64,000 bases of DNA. It comes from Gemmataceae bacterium (GTDB taxonomy: Bacteria; Planctomycetota; Planctomycetia; Gemmatales; Gemmataceae). Below are positions 1 through 7,161 of the stretch, piece after piece (position 1 is the stretch's first letter; each line of letters opens with the position of its first letter). The DNA is taken from positions 186,001 to 250,000 of the forward strand of contig LR594586.1 in the NCBI GenBank assembly GCA_901538445.1, read 5' to 3'. The notes under the pieces are model-generated. The model was given only the letters and a program-made list of their open reading frames with translations. It did not search any database and had not been told where the DNA came from. Both the position numbers and the translations under genes were made by a program.

Positions 1-504
1 GGCGAACCGCTTGGACGCGAGGAGGAACAGGGGCCGGGCCTTGGCCATCTCGGCCTTCTGCTTCTGGATCGCCGCGTCGTACCCCGCGTCGTCCCGCGCG
101 GGGACGTCCATCCGCCGGGCGCGGTTGAGTTGCGCCTTCGCCTCGACCGACGTGAGCCGGGCCAGGGCCATGGACGCCTCGGCCGCCCGGGGGTGGCTCG
201 CGGCCGTGGACAGGAAGTTGTCGAACGCGACCTTGGCCTCGTTCACCATGCTGGTCCGGGTGCCCTCGTCGGGCTCCTCCTCGGACGCCTCCAGCAGGCA
301 CTTGGCGCGCTCCAGGGGCAGCACCTGCTTGTCCGCGGTGTTGAGCCTGGGCTCGACCTCGCGCAGGTACTCGAGGGCGAGGTCGGCGAGGCCGGCCTCG
401 CGGATGCCGCCGACCAGGTCGAGCGGCGAGGGGGGCTGGGCCGCGGCCGGGGCGGCCGTGCCGAGAAGGATGAGGGCGGCGACGATCCACGGACGGGACG
501 ACAT
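1..504 (-). CDS. Secreted helical-repeat protein, N-terminal part only
   Basis: The reading frame opens with an ATG at 504 and runs off the left edge without a stop, so only about 168 residues are visible. The N-terminus (MSSRPWIVAALILLGTAAPA) is a clear Sec signal peptide ending near AAAQ, so the product is exported. The mature part is Ala/Glu/Leu rich and helical (for example LALEYLREVEPRLNTADK and ASHPRAAEASMALARL), resembling tetratricopeptide-type repeats of large planctomycete envelope proteins. No catalytic motif is visible. It lies on the same strand as the next two genes, separated by about 140 bases. The function is not recognised; the TPR assignment is inferred from composition and periodicity only. 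Confidence 0.7.
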   Translation of the reverse strand, partial: MSSRPWIVAALILLGTAAPAAAQPPSPLDLVGGIREAGLADLALEYLREVEPRLNTADKQVLPLERAKCLLEASEEEPDEGTRTSMVNEAKVAFDNFLSTAASHPRAAEASMALARLTSVEAKAQLNRARRMDVPARDDAGYDAAIQKQKAEMAKARPLFLLASKRFA

Positions 505-643
505 GATGATGCTCCCGGGGCGACGAGGGGAATCGAATCGGAACGGTGACGGGCACCGCGTGTTGGACGGTCGAGTCGGATGCGGGGTTCCAGCAAGTGA
601 TCGCGCGGGCGGCGGGCGACGGGCCGCCCGCCGCCCGCTCGCG

Positions 644-1576
644 TCACCTGAGTTTGTCCGACGGGCTCTTCTTGGGCGTGGACGCCGGCGGGCCGGATGC
701 GTCACCGGCGGGCGGCTCACCGACGGTGATCGACAGCGCCTTCGACCGGTCGCAGGTCAGCGTGACCCGGACGCGGTCGCCAACCTTCAGGTCCGAGAGC
801 TTCCTGTCCTTGCCGCCCACCGACACGCGGCCGTTCTGGGCGAGTGTCACCTCGTCCGAACTCGGGCCGAAGATCTCCTCGAACTGCTTTTCGGTCACCG
901 ACAGCTTTTCGCCGAGCTCCTTGGTGTACTTGTACTTGGGAAATTCCGCCGTCGGATCGCTTACCGAAGCCGACCATTCGACACTCACCCGCGGCCCATC
1001 GACCCGGGCGACAGTCCCGACTAATGTCGGGCCCGTCACGACGACCTTCGTGATCAGCCTCACGTCCGGCCACAGCCCGGTCGTCGTCAGTTCGGCGTAC
1101 CCGTCGGCCAGGTCCGCCGAGCCCGGAATGTCCTTGAGCGTCGCATCCCGCCCGTCGACCGTGATGGCGGCGTCGCCCGCCACACGATAGCCCACGCGTT
1201 TGGGGGCGGCCCCTTCCGGGAGCTTGGGATCCGGGATGTAGCCATAGATCGTCCGCTCTTCCGGCTTCACGAAGTCAACGCGGATCGAAAACGTGACCAC
1301 CTTTCCCGGCTCGATGGGCAGTCCCCAACCCGGCCCGTCGGACGCCTTGGCGGCATCGGGCGCGGGAGACTTCGACTTCACCGGTGGGGCGTCTGGGACC
1401 CGGAGCCTCGCCCCGCCGGAACCCAGCGACCCTTCGGTGACTACGGTCGGCGGGTGTGGCGTCCCGCGCCCGTCGGTGGGTGCCAGCGGCTCTGCGGCGG
1501 CTGTAACCGCTACCCCCGCGCCGGCGACTAGGGCCGCGAGCCCAACAAACATCGGCGTCAGATTGCGTCGGAACAT
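644..1576 (-). CDS. Secreted protein with OB-like C-terminal region
   Basis: 310 residues from ATG 1576. The N-terminus (MFRRNLTPMFVGLAALVAGA) is a signal peptide or anchor. The C-terminal half has a DUF5666-like pattern (GTVARVDGPRVSVE, later LSDLKVGDRVRVTLTCD), typical of small beta-barrel domains. The function is unknown. An upstream in-frame ATG at 1654 exists, but 1576 is preferred: it has GGAG eleven bases upstream and matches the internal Met of the sigma-serpin gene. The DNA at about 1574-1683 is a near copy of 3188-3300, the linker of the sigma-serpin gene, with a 2-base deletion. The gene therefore seems to derive from a duplicated sigma-fusion gene whose sigma domain was lost. Codon use matches its neighbours. 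Confidence 0.75.
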   Translation of the reverse strand: MFRRNLTPMFVGLAALVAGAGVAVTAAAEPLAPTDGRGTPHPPTVVTEGSLGSGGARLRVPDAPPVKSKSPAPDAAKASDGPGWGLPIEPGKVVTFSIRVDFVKPEERTIYGYIPDPKLPEGAAPKRVGYRVAGDAAITVDGRDATLKDIPGSADLADGYAELTTTGLWPDVRLITKVVVTGPTLVGTVARVDGPRVSVEWSASVSDPTAEFPKYKYTKELGEKLSVTEKQFEEIFGPSSDEVTLAQNGRVSVGGKDRKLSDLKVGDRVRVTLTCDRSKALSITVGEPPAGDASGPPASTPKKSPSDKLR

Positions 1577-1664
1577 GTCTCGGATCACTCCGTGTGAGAG
1601 GTTGAACACCCGCGGGAACCGGCTTGAACGGGAGGGCGGCCGCCGCACCGTCAACCGACGGCGC

Positions 1665-1760
1665 CACCGACGTGATCGCCACGGCGACGGGCTCCGCGGT
1701 GCCCGCCGCCGGCTTGCGTCACCTGGGCTCGTCCGCAGCGCCCTTTTGGACGGCCGCTCG
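1665..1760 (-). repeat. Duplication remnant of the 3' end of the 644-1576 gene
   Basis: On the minus strand this stretch encodes a short tail ending ADEPR-stop followed by CAGGTGACGCAAGC and a GC-rich flank. It closely resembles the end and 3' flank of the downstream gene (SDKLR-stop, CAGGTGACGCGAGC) at about 575-665. It sits between the sigma-serpin stop and the scar in front of the 644-1576 gene, as expected for a tandem array reduced by deletion. It has no ORF of its own. Similarity was judged by eye. Confidence 0.5.
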
Positions 1761-1808
1761 AGGGAGGCATCCAGGCGTCATCCTCGGAAGGCGGGTCGCG
1801 AGTCGCGT

Positions 1809-3896
1809 TCATTGCGCGACCGGGTCCTCGACCCGGCCGAGGAACAAGACCGCGTTGGTCGGCTTGTGGACGATCGCGAACAAGAACGGGTGGTCGGCAC
1901 TGAACACCCGCGACCTCTTGGGAGAGGGAAAGCTTTTGATCACAACCACGGCGGTCGCGGCGGCGGCTTCGGTTCCTTCCTCGTTCACGTCCACGAAGCC
2001 CTTGTGCACCACGGCCGAGACGTTGAAGTCGTTCCGCGAAGTCGTCAGCCGTTGCAACCCGTGGGAATCGAACATCGCCTTCATACCCAACTTCCTCAGC
2101 GGTTCGATCATCTCGTAACACGTCTCGACCTTGAACTTCGGCAGGAGCACATTGACCTTCTCCCGGTGCCCGCCACCCGCTCCCGACTCTTCGGCGAAGG
2201 CCGCGGTGATCCCCGCGAGCTTGCCCGGCGTCAGGGCCTTTTCCACGGCGGGCAGGCCGTCCGCGGTGTCAGGCAGTACGACGACCATGGCGAGTTGCCC
2301 GCCCCTGTACGGCAGTTCGAGGGCCCGGAACCCGGCCGCGGGGTCCTCATGGAGTGCGTACTCGCCTTCGCGACGCATTAGCTTCGCGGTCACCCGGCTC
2401 CCGTCGCCCCGGGTGAACGGGCCGTCCCTGGTCAGGTCCTTGCTGAACCCGGCGGCCCAGTCGCCCTTGAAATACACGGCGTTGACCAGCACCATCACGG
2501 TCAACTCAGTGACCGTTGGCGGCGCGAGCAGGTCCTTGATCTTGTGGTTGGTCTGGTCCTCGACCCAGCGGTTGATCCGCTTCCGCTCTCCATTCGCGTC
2601 GGACTTAAAGTCCGCGTCCACCACCCCGGCACCGTACTTGCCGGCAACGCGGTCGACGAAGGCCTTCGACCACCGCTCCCCCTTTTGTGCGTAGATCGCG
2701 TTCGCGGTGCTCAACTGGTAGCCGCGCTTCTCCGCGGGCGTGTTCGGGGCGTTGATCGCGTCGAACAGGTGGCCGAACCCCGCGTCGGTGGCGGCCTCGT
2801 CCTTCGGCAGGTGCAGCCCGGTCTGGAGCTCGGTGAGGGCGTCGCCGCTGGCGCCGGCGGCGGTCATCCCGAGGGCGGCCTCCATGCTGAACGGGGAGAA
2901 GAACAGGTTCTTCGCCTTGTGCTGCGAGTCCGCGGCGAGGACGCCGTACAGGTCGAGGCCGAAGGCGTCGTTGCCGTCGGCGACGAGCTTGGCCGCGTCG
3001 GCGGGGTTGCCTGTGAACGGACCGGGTTGCCGGGTAGGGGTCACGGGGGCCGGGCCAGCCGCGTTGTTCGGCGCGGCGGCGGGGCCGAAGTTGGCTGCCC
3101 CGGCGTCGGCAAGGACTGTCAGCCCCGCGGCCGCGCTGGCGACCAGGGCCACGAACCCAACTGCGGTCGTCATCAGTTTGCGTAGGAACATGTCTCGGAT
3201 CACTCCGTGTGAGAGGTCGAGCACCCGCGCGGGAACCGGCCCGAACGGGAGGGCGGCCGCCGCACTGGCGACCGCCGGTGCCACCGGGAGCACGACCGCG
3301 GCCAGCGACAGGCCGACCGCGTCCGGTGAGTACCGCCGCAGCCGGGCGGCGAGGCGGGCGCGCCCCCGGGCGAGCCGGCTCGCCACCGTCCCGAGCGGGA
3401 CTCCCAGCGCCGCCGCCGCGTCCTTGAGCGACACCCCGGACAGCTCGCACAAGACCACCGGGGTCCGGTACTTCTCGGGGAGCCGCGCAACTTCCGCGTC
3501 CAGGACGGGGCAGCGCCGGTCCCGGTCCGGGGCGGCGGGTCCGTCGACGAGGGCGGTTTCGCGCCGCCGCCGGCGTGCCGCCGTCGACCGCACCTTGGCC
3601 GCCGCCCGCGTTGCCACCCCGTGCAACCAGCCGCCGACGTGCCCCGGGTGGCGTAGCGCCCCGGCCTTGCGCGCGAGCACGAGGAACACCGCCTGGAACG
3701 CGTCCTCCGCGTCCTGCCGGTGCCGGGTGACGCGGCGACAGACGGCGAGGACCATCGGGCCGTGCCGGTCGACCAGGTGTCGAAACGCCCCTGCGTCCCG
3801 CTCCTCGACGAACCGCCGGACAAGCTCCCCGTCGGAACCCGGGTCAACGACCCGGACCGCCCCGTGGAGGATTGCGGACACGGATCGGGTGGCCAT
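1809..3896 (-). CDS. ECF sigma factor - transmembrane - serpin fusion
   Basis: 695 residues from ATG 3896 in one uninterrupted frame. Residues about 20-190 form a planctomycete-type ECF sigma factor: region 2 around AFRHLVDRHGPMVLAVCRRV and DAEDAFQAVFLVLARKAGAL, region 4 around LPEKYRTPVVLCELSGVSLK and GVPLGTVASRLARGRARL. A conserved linker (LSHGVIRDMFLRKL) leads to a hydrophobic helix at about 242-264, then a Pro/Ala-rich spacer. Residues about 300-695 are a full-length serpin: FFSPFSMEAALGMTAAGASG near the start, the inhibitory hinge EEGTEAAAAT in the reactive loop, and the serpin signature FSADHPFLFAI near the C-terminus. The topology predicts cytoplasmic sigma and exported serpin. An internal ATG at 3191 with GGAG eleven bases upstream could also yield a stand-alone exported serpin. 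The target promoters and the target protease are unknown. Confidence 0.9.
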   Translation of the reverse strand: MATRSVSAILHGAVRVVDPGSDGELVRRFVEERDAGAFRHLVDRHGPMVLAVCRRVTRHRQDAEDAFQAVFLVLARKAGALRHPGHVGGWLHGVATRAAAKVRSTAARRRRRETALVDGPAAPDRDRRCPVLDAEVARLPEKYRTPVVLCELSGVSLKDAAAALGVPLGTVASRLARGRARLAARLRRYSPDAVGLSLAAVVLPVAPAVASAAAALPFGPVPARVLDLSHGVIRDMFLRKLMTTAVGFVALVASAAAGLTVLADAGAANFGPAAAPNNAAGPAPVTPTRQPGPFTGNPADAAKLVADGNDAFGLDLYGVLAADSQHKAKNLFFSPFSMEAALGMTAAGASGDALTELQTGLHLPKDEAATDAGFGHLFDAINAPNTPAEKRGYQLSTANAIYAQKGERWSKAFVDRVAGKYGAGVVDADFKSDANGERKRINRWVEDQTNHKIKDLLAPPTVTELTVMVLVNAVYFKGDWAAGFSKDLTRDGPFTRGDGSRVTAKLMRREGEYALHEDPAAGFRALELPYRGGQLAMVVVLPDTADGLPAVEKALTPGKLAGITAAFAEESGAGGGHREKVNVLLPKFKVETCYEMIEPLRKLGMKAMFDSHGLQRLTTSRNDFNVSAVVHKGFVDVNEEGTEAAAATAVVVIKSFPSPKRSRVFSADHPFLFAIVHKPTNAVLFLGRVEDPVAQ

Positions 3897-4012
3897 GCGA
3901 TTCGCCCTCGAGTCCCGGCGGCTACCAATACTCTCCCGGACCGGCCGCGAAGTTATCCCGGAACATGCGTGCGGGGTCGGGAACCCGGAACGGGCGCGGG
4001 GCACCGCCCGCG

Positions 4013-5272
4013 TCACCACGTCAAGCCGCGGAGCGGGCCGGTGCTGCTGGCGAAGCGGTCGGTCTCGACCCCCAGGTGCCGCAGCACGGAGACGAACAGG
4101 TTGGTCAGCGGGGTGTTGTTGGCCTCGTCGAAGGCGAGGTGCCGGCCGTGCTTGAACCCGCCGCCGGCCAGGATCACGGGGAGGTTCCGGTTGCTGTGGG
4201 AGTTCGCGTTGCCCATGCAACTGCCATACAGGACCTGCGTGCGGTCGAGGAGCGACCCCCCGGCCTCCTTGACGGCGCCGAGTGCGGCCAGCAGGCCCCC
4301 GAACGCGGTCACCTGGGCCTCCTCGATCTTCCGCAGCTCGGCGACCTTGTCCGGGTCGTTGCCGTGGTGGGTGAGGCCGTGCGTTTCGCTCTTCACCCCC
4401 GGCACGTGCGGCACCACGGAGAAGGTGCTGAGGGACAGGGTCACGACCCGGGTGCTGTCCGTCTGGAGGGCGAGCCGGATCAGGTCGAACATCAGCTTCG
4501 ACTTGGCGATCACCTGATTGGCGTCGCCGACGTCCCGGGGCGGCGGGTAATCGACCGCCGGCTTGGGCCGGGCCTCCCACTCGGCGCTCCGCCTCAGGCG
4601 GGCCTCGAGCTCGCGCACGCTCTGGAAGTACTGGTCGAGCCGCTCGCGGTCCTCGCCGGCGGCGCCGCGCGTGACCGCCCGGGCCTTCTCGAGGTTCAGG
4701 TCGAGCACGCTCCCGCCCGCCTCGAGCCGCCGCAGCGCCGCGGCCCGGTCCGCGGGCGTGCCCGGGACGAAGAGCCGCTGGTACAGCTTCTCGGCGCTGG
4801 TCTCCGCGGGGAGGGGCACGCCCGACCGGGCCACGGCGACCGAGTCGGCGTAGTGCTCCCCCTGGCGCACCGAGACGGCGAGCGACGGGAACCGCGTGTC
4901 CCCGCCGATCCGGTCGGCGGCCAACTGGTCGAGGGAGATGCTGTTGCGGAACGTCGGCTGGCCCGGGTGCGGCGCGCTCGTGAGGAAGCACTGGCCCGCG
5001 TGGTGGTTCCCGTCCACCCCCGGGTGCGAGAGCCCCGAGAAGGTGGTGAACGCGGGCCGGTGCGCGGCCAGCAGGTCGAGGTACGGACTGGTCGCCTCGC
5101 CGCGCTTCGGGAAGAAGAACTGCGGCATCATGCCCAGCGGGACGTGGATCGCCAGCAGCCGGCGGGGGGGCTCCCGGTCCGCGGCCCGGCCGACGGCCGG
5201 GAGGGCCAGGAACCCCGCCGCGGCGCGGAGGAACCGGCGGCGGGTCGGCGCGGACGAGGCGCTGCGGGTCAT
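4013..5272 (-). CDS. DUF1552 Tat-exported protein
   Basis: 419 residues. The N-terminus carries a twin-arginine signal (TRRRFLRAAAGFLALPAVG). The body matches the planctomycete DUF1552 family: HVPLGMMPQFFFPK, FSGLSHPGVDGNHHAGQCF, FRNSISLDQLAADRIG, LALQTDSTRVVTLSLS, VLYGSCMGNANSHSNRNLPV and the C-terminal FVSVLRHLGVETDRFASSTG. The family lies in the alkaline-phosphatase/sulfatase (DUF1501-like) neighbourhood but has no proven activity. It is usually encoded next to a DUF1592 cytochrome-type protein, as here. Its ATG (5272) overlaps the stop of the upstream SGNH gene (ATGA), so it is probably translationally coupled and last in an operon starting with an ECF sigma factor. Confidence 0.9.
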   Translation of the reverse strand: MTRSASSAPTRRRFLRAAAGFLALPAVGRAADREPPRRLLAIHVPLGMMPQFFFPKRGEATSPYLDLLAAHRPAFTTFSGLSHPGVDGNHHAGQCFLTSAPHPGQPTFRNSISLDQLAADRIGGDTRFPSLAVSVRQGEHYADSVAVARSGVPLPAETSAEKLYQRLFVPGTPADRAAALRRLEAGGSVLDLNLEKARAVTRGAAGEDRERLDQYFQSVRELEARLRRSAEWEARPKPAVDYPPPRDVGDANQVIAKSKLMFDLIRLALQTDSTRVVTLSLSTFSVVPHVPGVKSETHGLTHHGNDPDKVAELRKIEEAQVTAFGGLLAALGAVKEAGGSLLDRTQVLYGSCMGNANSHSNRNLPVILAGGGFKHGRHLAFDEANNTPLTNLFVSVLRHLGVETDRFASSTGPLRGLTW

Positions 5273-7161
5273 GGCGTCCCCCGGTTCGACTCCGGGCCGC
5301 CCTCGCGGGCCGGGTCCTTCCGCGGGGCGGCGCTGAGCGCGTCCTTGAGCCGCGCGGCGAACACCTCGTAGCCCGCGGGACCGAGGTGGAGGTGCTTGTC
5401 AGAGTACAACTCGGCCTTCAGCGTGCCGTCGGCGTTGGCGAAGCCGTCCCACAGGTCGAGTACGACGACGCCGGCGTCGGCACCGAGCTTGAGTTCGTCG
5501 ACGGCGGAGTTGATGTCGCGCACCCTCCGGCCGACGCCCTTCCGGGGGTCGAACGCCGGGAGAACCTTGACGACCACGACCCGCGAGTCGGGGCACCGGA
5601 GGCGCAGGTTGTCGACGCACAGCCTGATGCCGTCGGCGACCGCGGCCGCCGGGACCCCGTTGGCCTCCACGAGCGGGGCGTTGTTCACCCCGACCATCAG
5701 GACGATCACGCCCGGGGTTGCACCGCCCAGCGCGCCGTGGTCGAGCCGCCAGAGGACGTTCTCCGTGCGGTCGCCGCCGATGCCGAGGTTCACAGTCTTG
5801 AGCGTGCCGAAGTGCTTCTGCCACGCGGCGTTGAACGGCGCGCCGTCCCAGCCCCCGCCCCAGCCCTGGGTGATGCTGTCCCCGACCAGGGCGACGTCGA
5901 TCCGGTCCTTGAGGCCGCCCGCCTTCTCGACGCACGCGGCGTGGTGCACGAGCCACGCGTTGTCCTCGTCGGCCCCGCCCCACCGGGCCGCCGCGGGGGT
6001 GACGGGCCACATCTCCGGGAGGTGCCGCTTTACCTCGTGGCCGGGCTTGCGCGCGTACTCGCCTTTCGCGACCCACGCGCGTTCCTCCGCAGTGAGGGGC
6101 CACCCGGTGAGTTGCGGGTCCAGCTTGCCGGCGTTGTAGGGCGCGTAGGGGTAGACCAGAGACCTCCCGTCGGGGGTCTTCGGCGTGGCCGGACGGCCGG
6201 GCTCCGCCGGCGGGGCCGGCACCGCCCCGGGGGCCGCGGGCGCCCCGGGCCGGGGGGCCTTCGGTACGACGACCGCGCCGCCCAACGCGTTCTTGCCAAT
6301 CCGCTTGGTGAGTAGCGGCTCGAGCCGGTCGGCGTACACCGCGTAGCCCGCGGGCGAGAGGTGGATGTTGTCGGGCGTGAACAGCTCCTTCATAATCTTG
6401 CCGCCGGCCCCGGTGAAGTCGCCCCACAGGTCGAGGACCGTCACCTTCGGGTCGGCGTCGAGCTTCAGGGGGTCGAGGGCCGCGTTCGTCAGCTTGATGT
6501 CGTCGTAGAACTTGACCCCCGGGGCGTGGCACGGCAGGATCTTCACCACGACGACGTCCGCCTTGGGAAACTTTTCGCGGAGGTTGGCGACGCACATCTG
6601 GACCCCCTTCGCGGCGGGCTCGATCCCGGTCTCGGCCGTGAAGAACATGTTGTTGTTGCCGACCATCAGCACGACGACCTTCGGCTGGATCCCGTCCGCC
6701 CCGCCGTGGTCGAGCCGCCAGAGCACGTTCTGGGACTTGTCCCCGCCGACGCCGATGTTGAGCGTCTTGTAGCCGGCGAAGTGCTTCTTCCACGCGTCGT
6801 TGAGCGCGCCCGCGTCGAGCGGGCTGCCCCACTGCTGGGTGATGCTGTCCCCGACCAGGAGCACGTCGCACGGGCCGGGGTTCGCCTTCACGTACTCGAC
6901 GAGCTTCGCGTGCGTGTCGAGCCACGCGGTGCCGGCCCAGGACCCCGCGCTGGGGACCACCGGCCAGAGGTGGGGCAGGTGCTTGTTGGCCTCGTGCCCC
7001 GGGCGGCGCTCGTGCTCGGGCTTGAGCACGTACTCGCGCCCCTTCTCCGCCAGCGGCCACCCGGTCTTCTGGGGCTCGGCCGACTGGTAGGGGTAGTCGA
7101 CCGCGCCGACCCCCGCCGGGGTCAGCGCCATCAGTGCGAACAGCAAAAGGTTTGGCCTCAC
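5269..7161 (-). CDS. Tandem two-domain SGNH/GDSL hydrolase
   Basis: 630 residues with two homologous SGNH esterase domains in one chain. The start is GTG 7161: GTGA overlaps the TGA of the upstream DUF1592 gene, and a signal peptide follows directly (RPNLLLFALMALTPAGVGA). Domain 1 has DVLLVGDSITQQWG (block I Ser), NIGVGGDKSQNVLWRL, VVLMVGNNNMFF and DNIHLSPAGY (Asp/His). Domain 2 has DVALVGDSITQGWG, NLGIGGDRTENVLWRL, VVLMVGVNNAPL and DKHLHLGPAGY. A Pro/Ala-rich linker joins them. Each domain begins with a similar leader (YPYQSAEPQKTGWPL; YPYAPYNAGKLDPQLTGWPL), so the duplication covers more than the catalytic core. The likely role is an exported carbohydrate esterase or acetylhydrolase; the substrate cannot be read from sequence. 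Confidence 0.9.
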   Translation of the reverse strand: MRPNLLLFALMALTPAGVGAVDYPYQSAEPQKTGWPLAEKGREYVLKPEHERRPGHEANKHLPHLWPVVPSAGSWAGTAWLDTHAKLVEYVKANPGPCDVLLVGDSITQQWGSPLDAGALNDAWKKHFAGYKTLNIGVGGDKSQNVLWRLDHGGADGIQPKVVVLMVGNNNMFFTAETGIEPAAKGVQMCVANLREKFPKADVVVVKILPCHAPGVKFYDDIKLTNAALDPLKLDADPKVTVLDLWGDFTGAGGKIMKELFTPDNIHLSPAGYAVYADRLEPLLTKRIGKNALGGAVVVPKAPRPGAPAAPGAVPAPPAEPGRPATPKTPDGRSLVYPYAPYNAGKLDPQLTGWPLTAEERAWVAKGEYARKPGHEVKRHLPEMWPVTPAAARWGGADEDNAWLVHHAACVEKAGGLKDRIDVALVGDSITQGWGGGWDGAPFNAAWQKHFGTLKTVNLGIGGDRTENVLWRLDHGALGGATPGVIVLMVGVNNAPLVEANGVPAAAVADGIRLCVDNLRLRCPDSRVVVVKVLPAFDPRKGVGRRVRDINSAVDELKLGADAGVVVLDLWDGFANADGTLKAELYSDKHLHLGPAGYEVFAARLKDALSAAPRKDPAREGGPESNRGTP

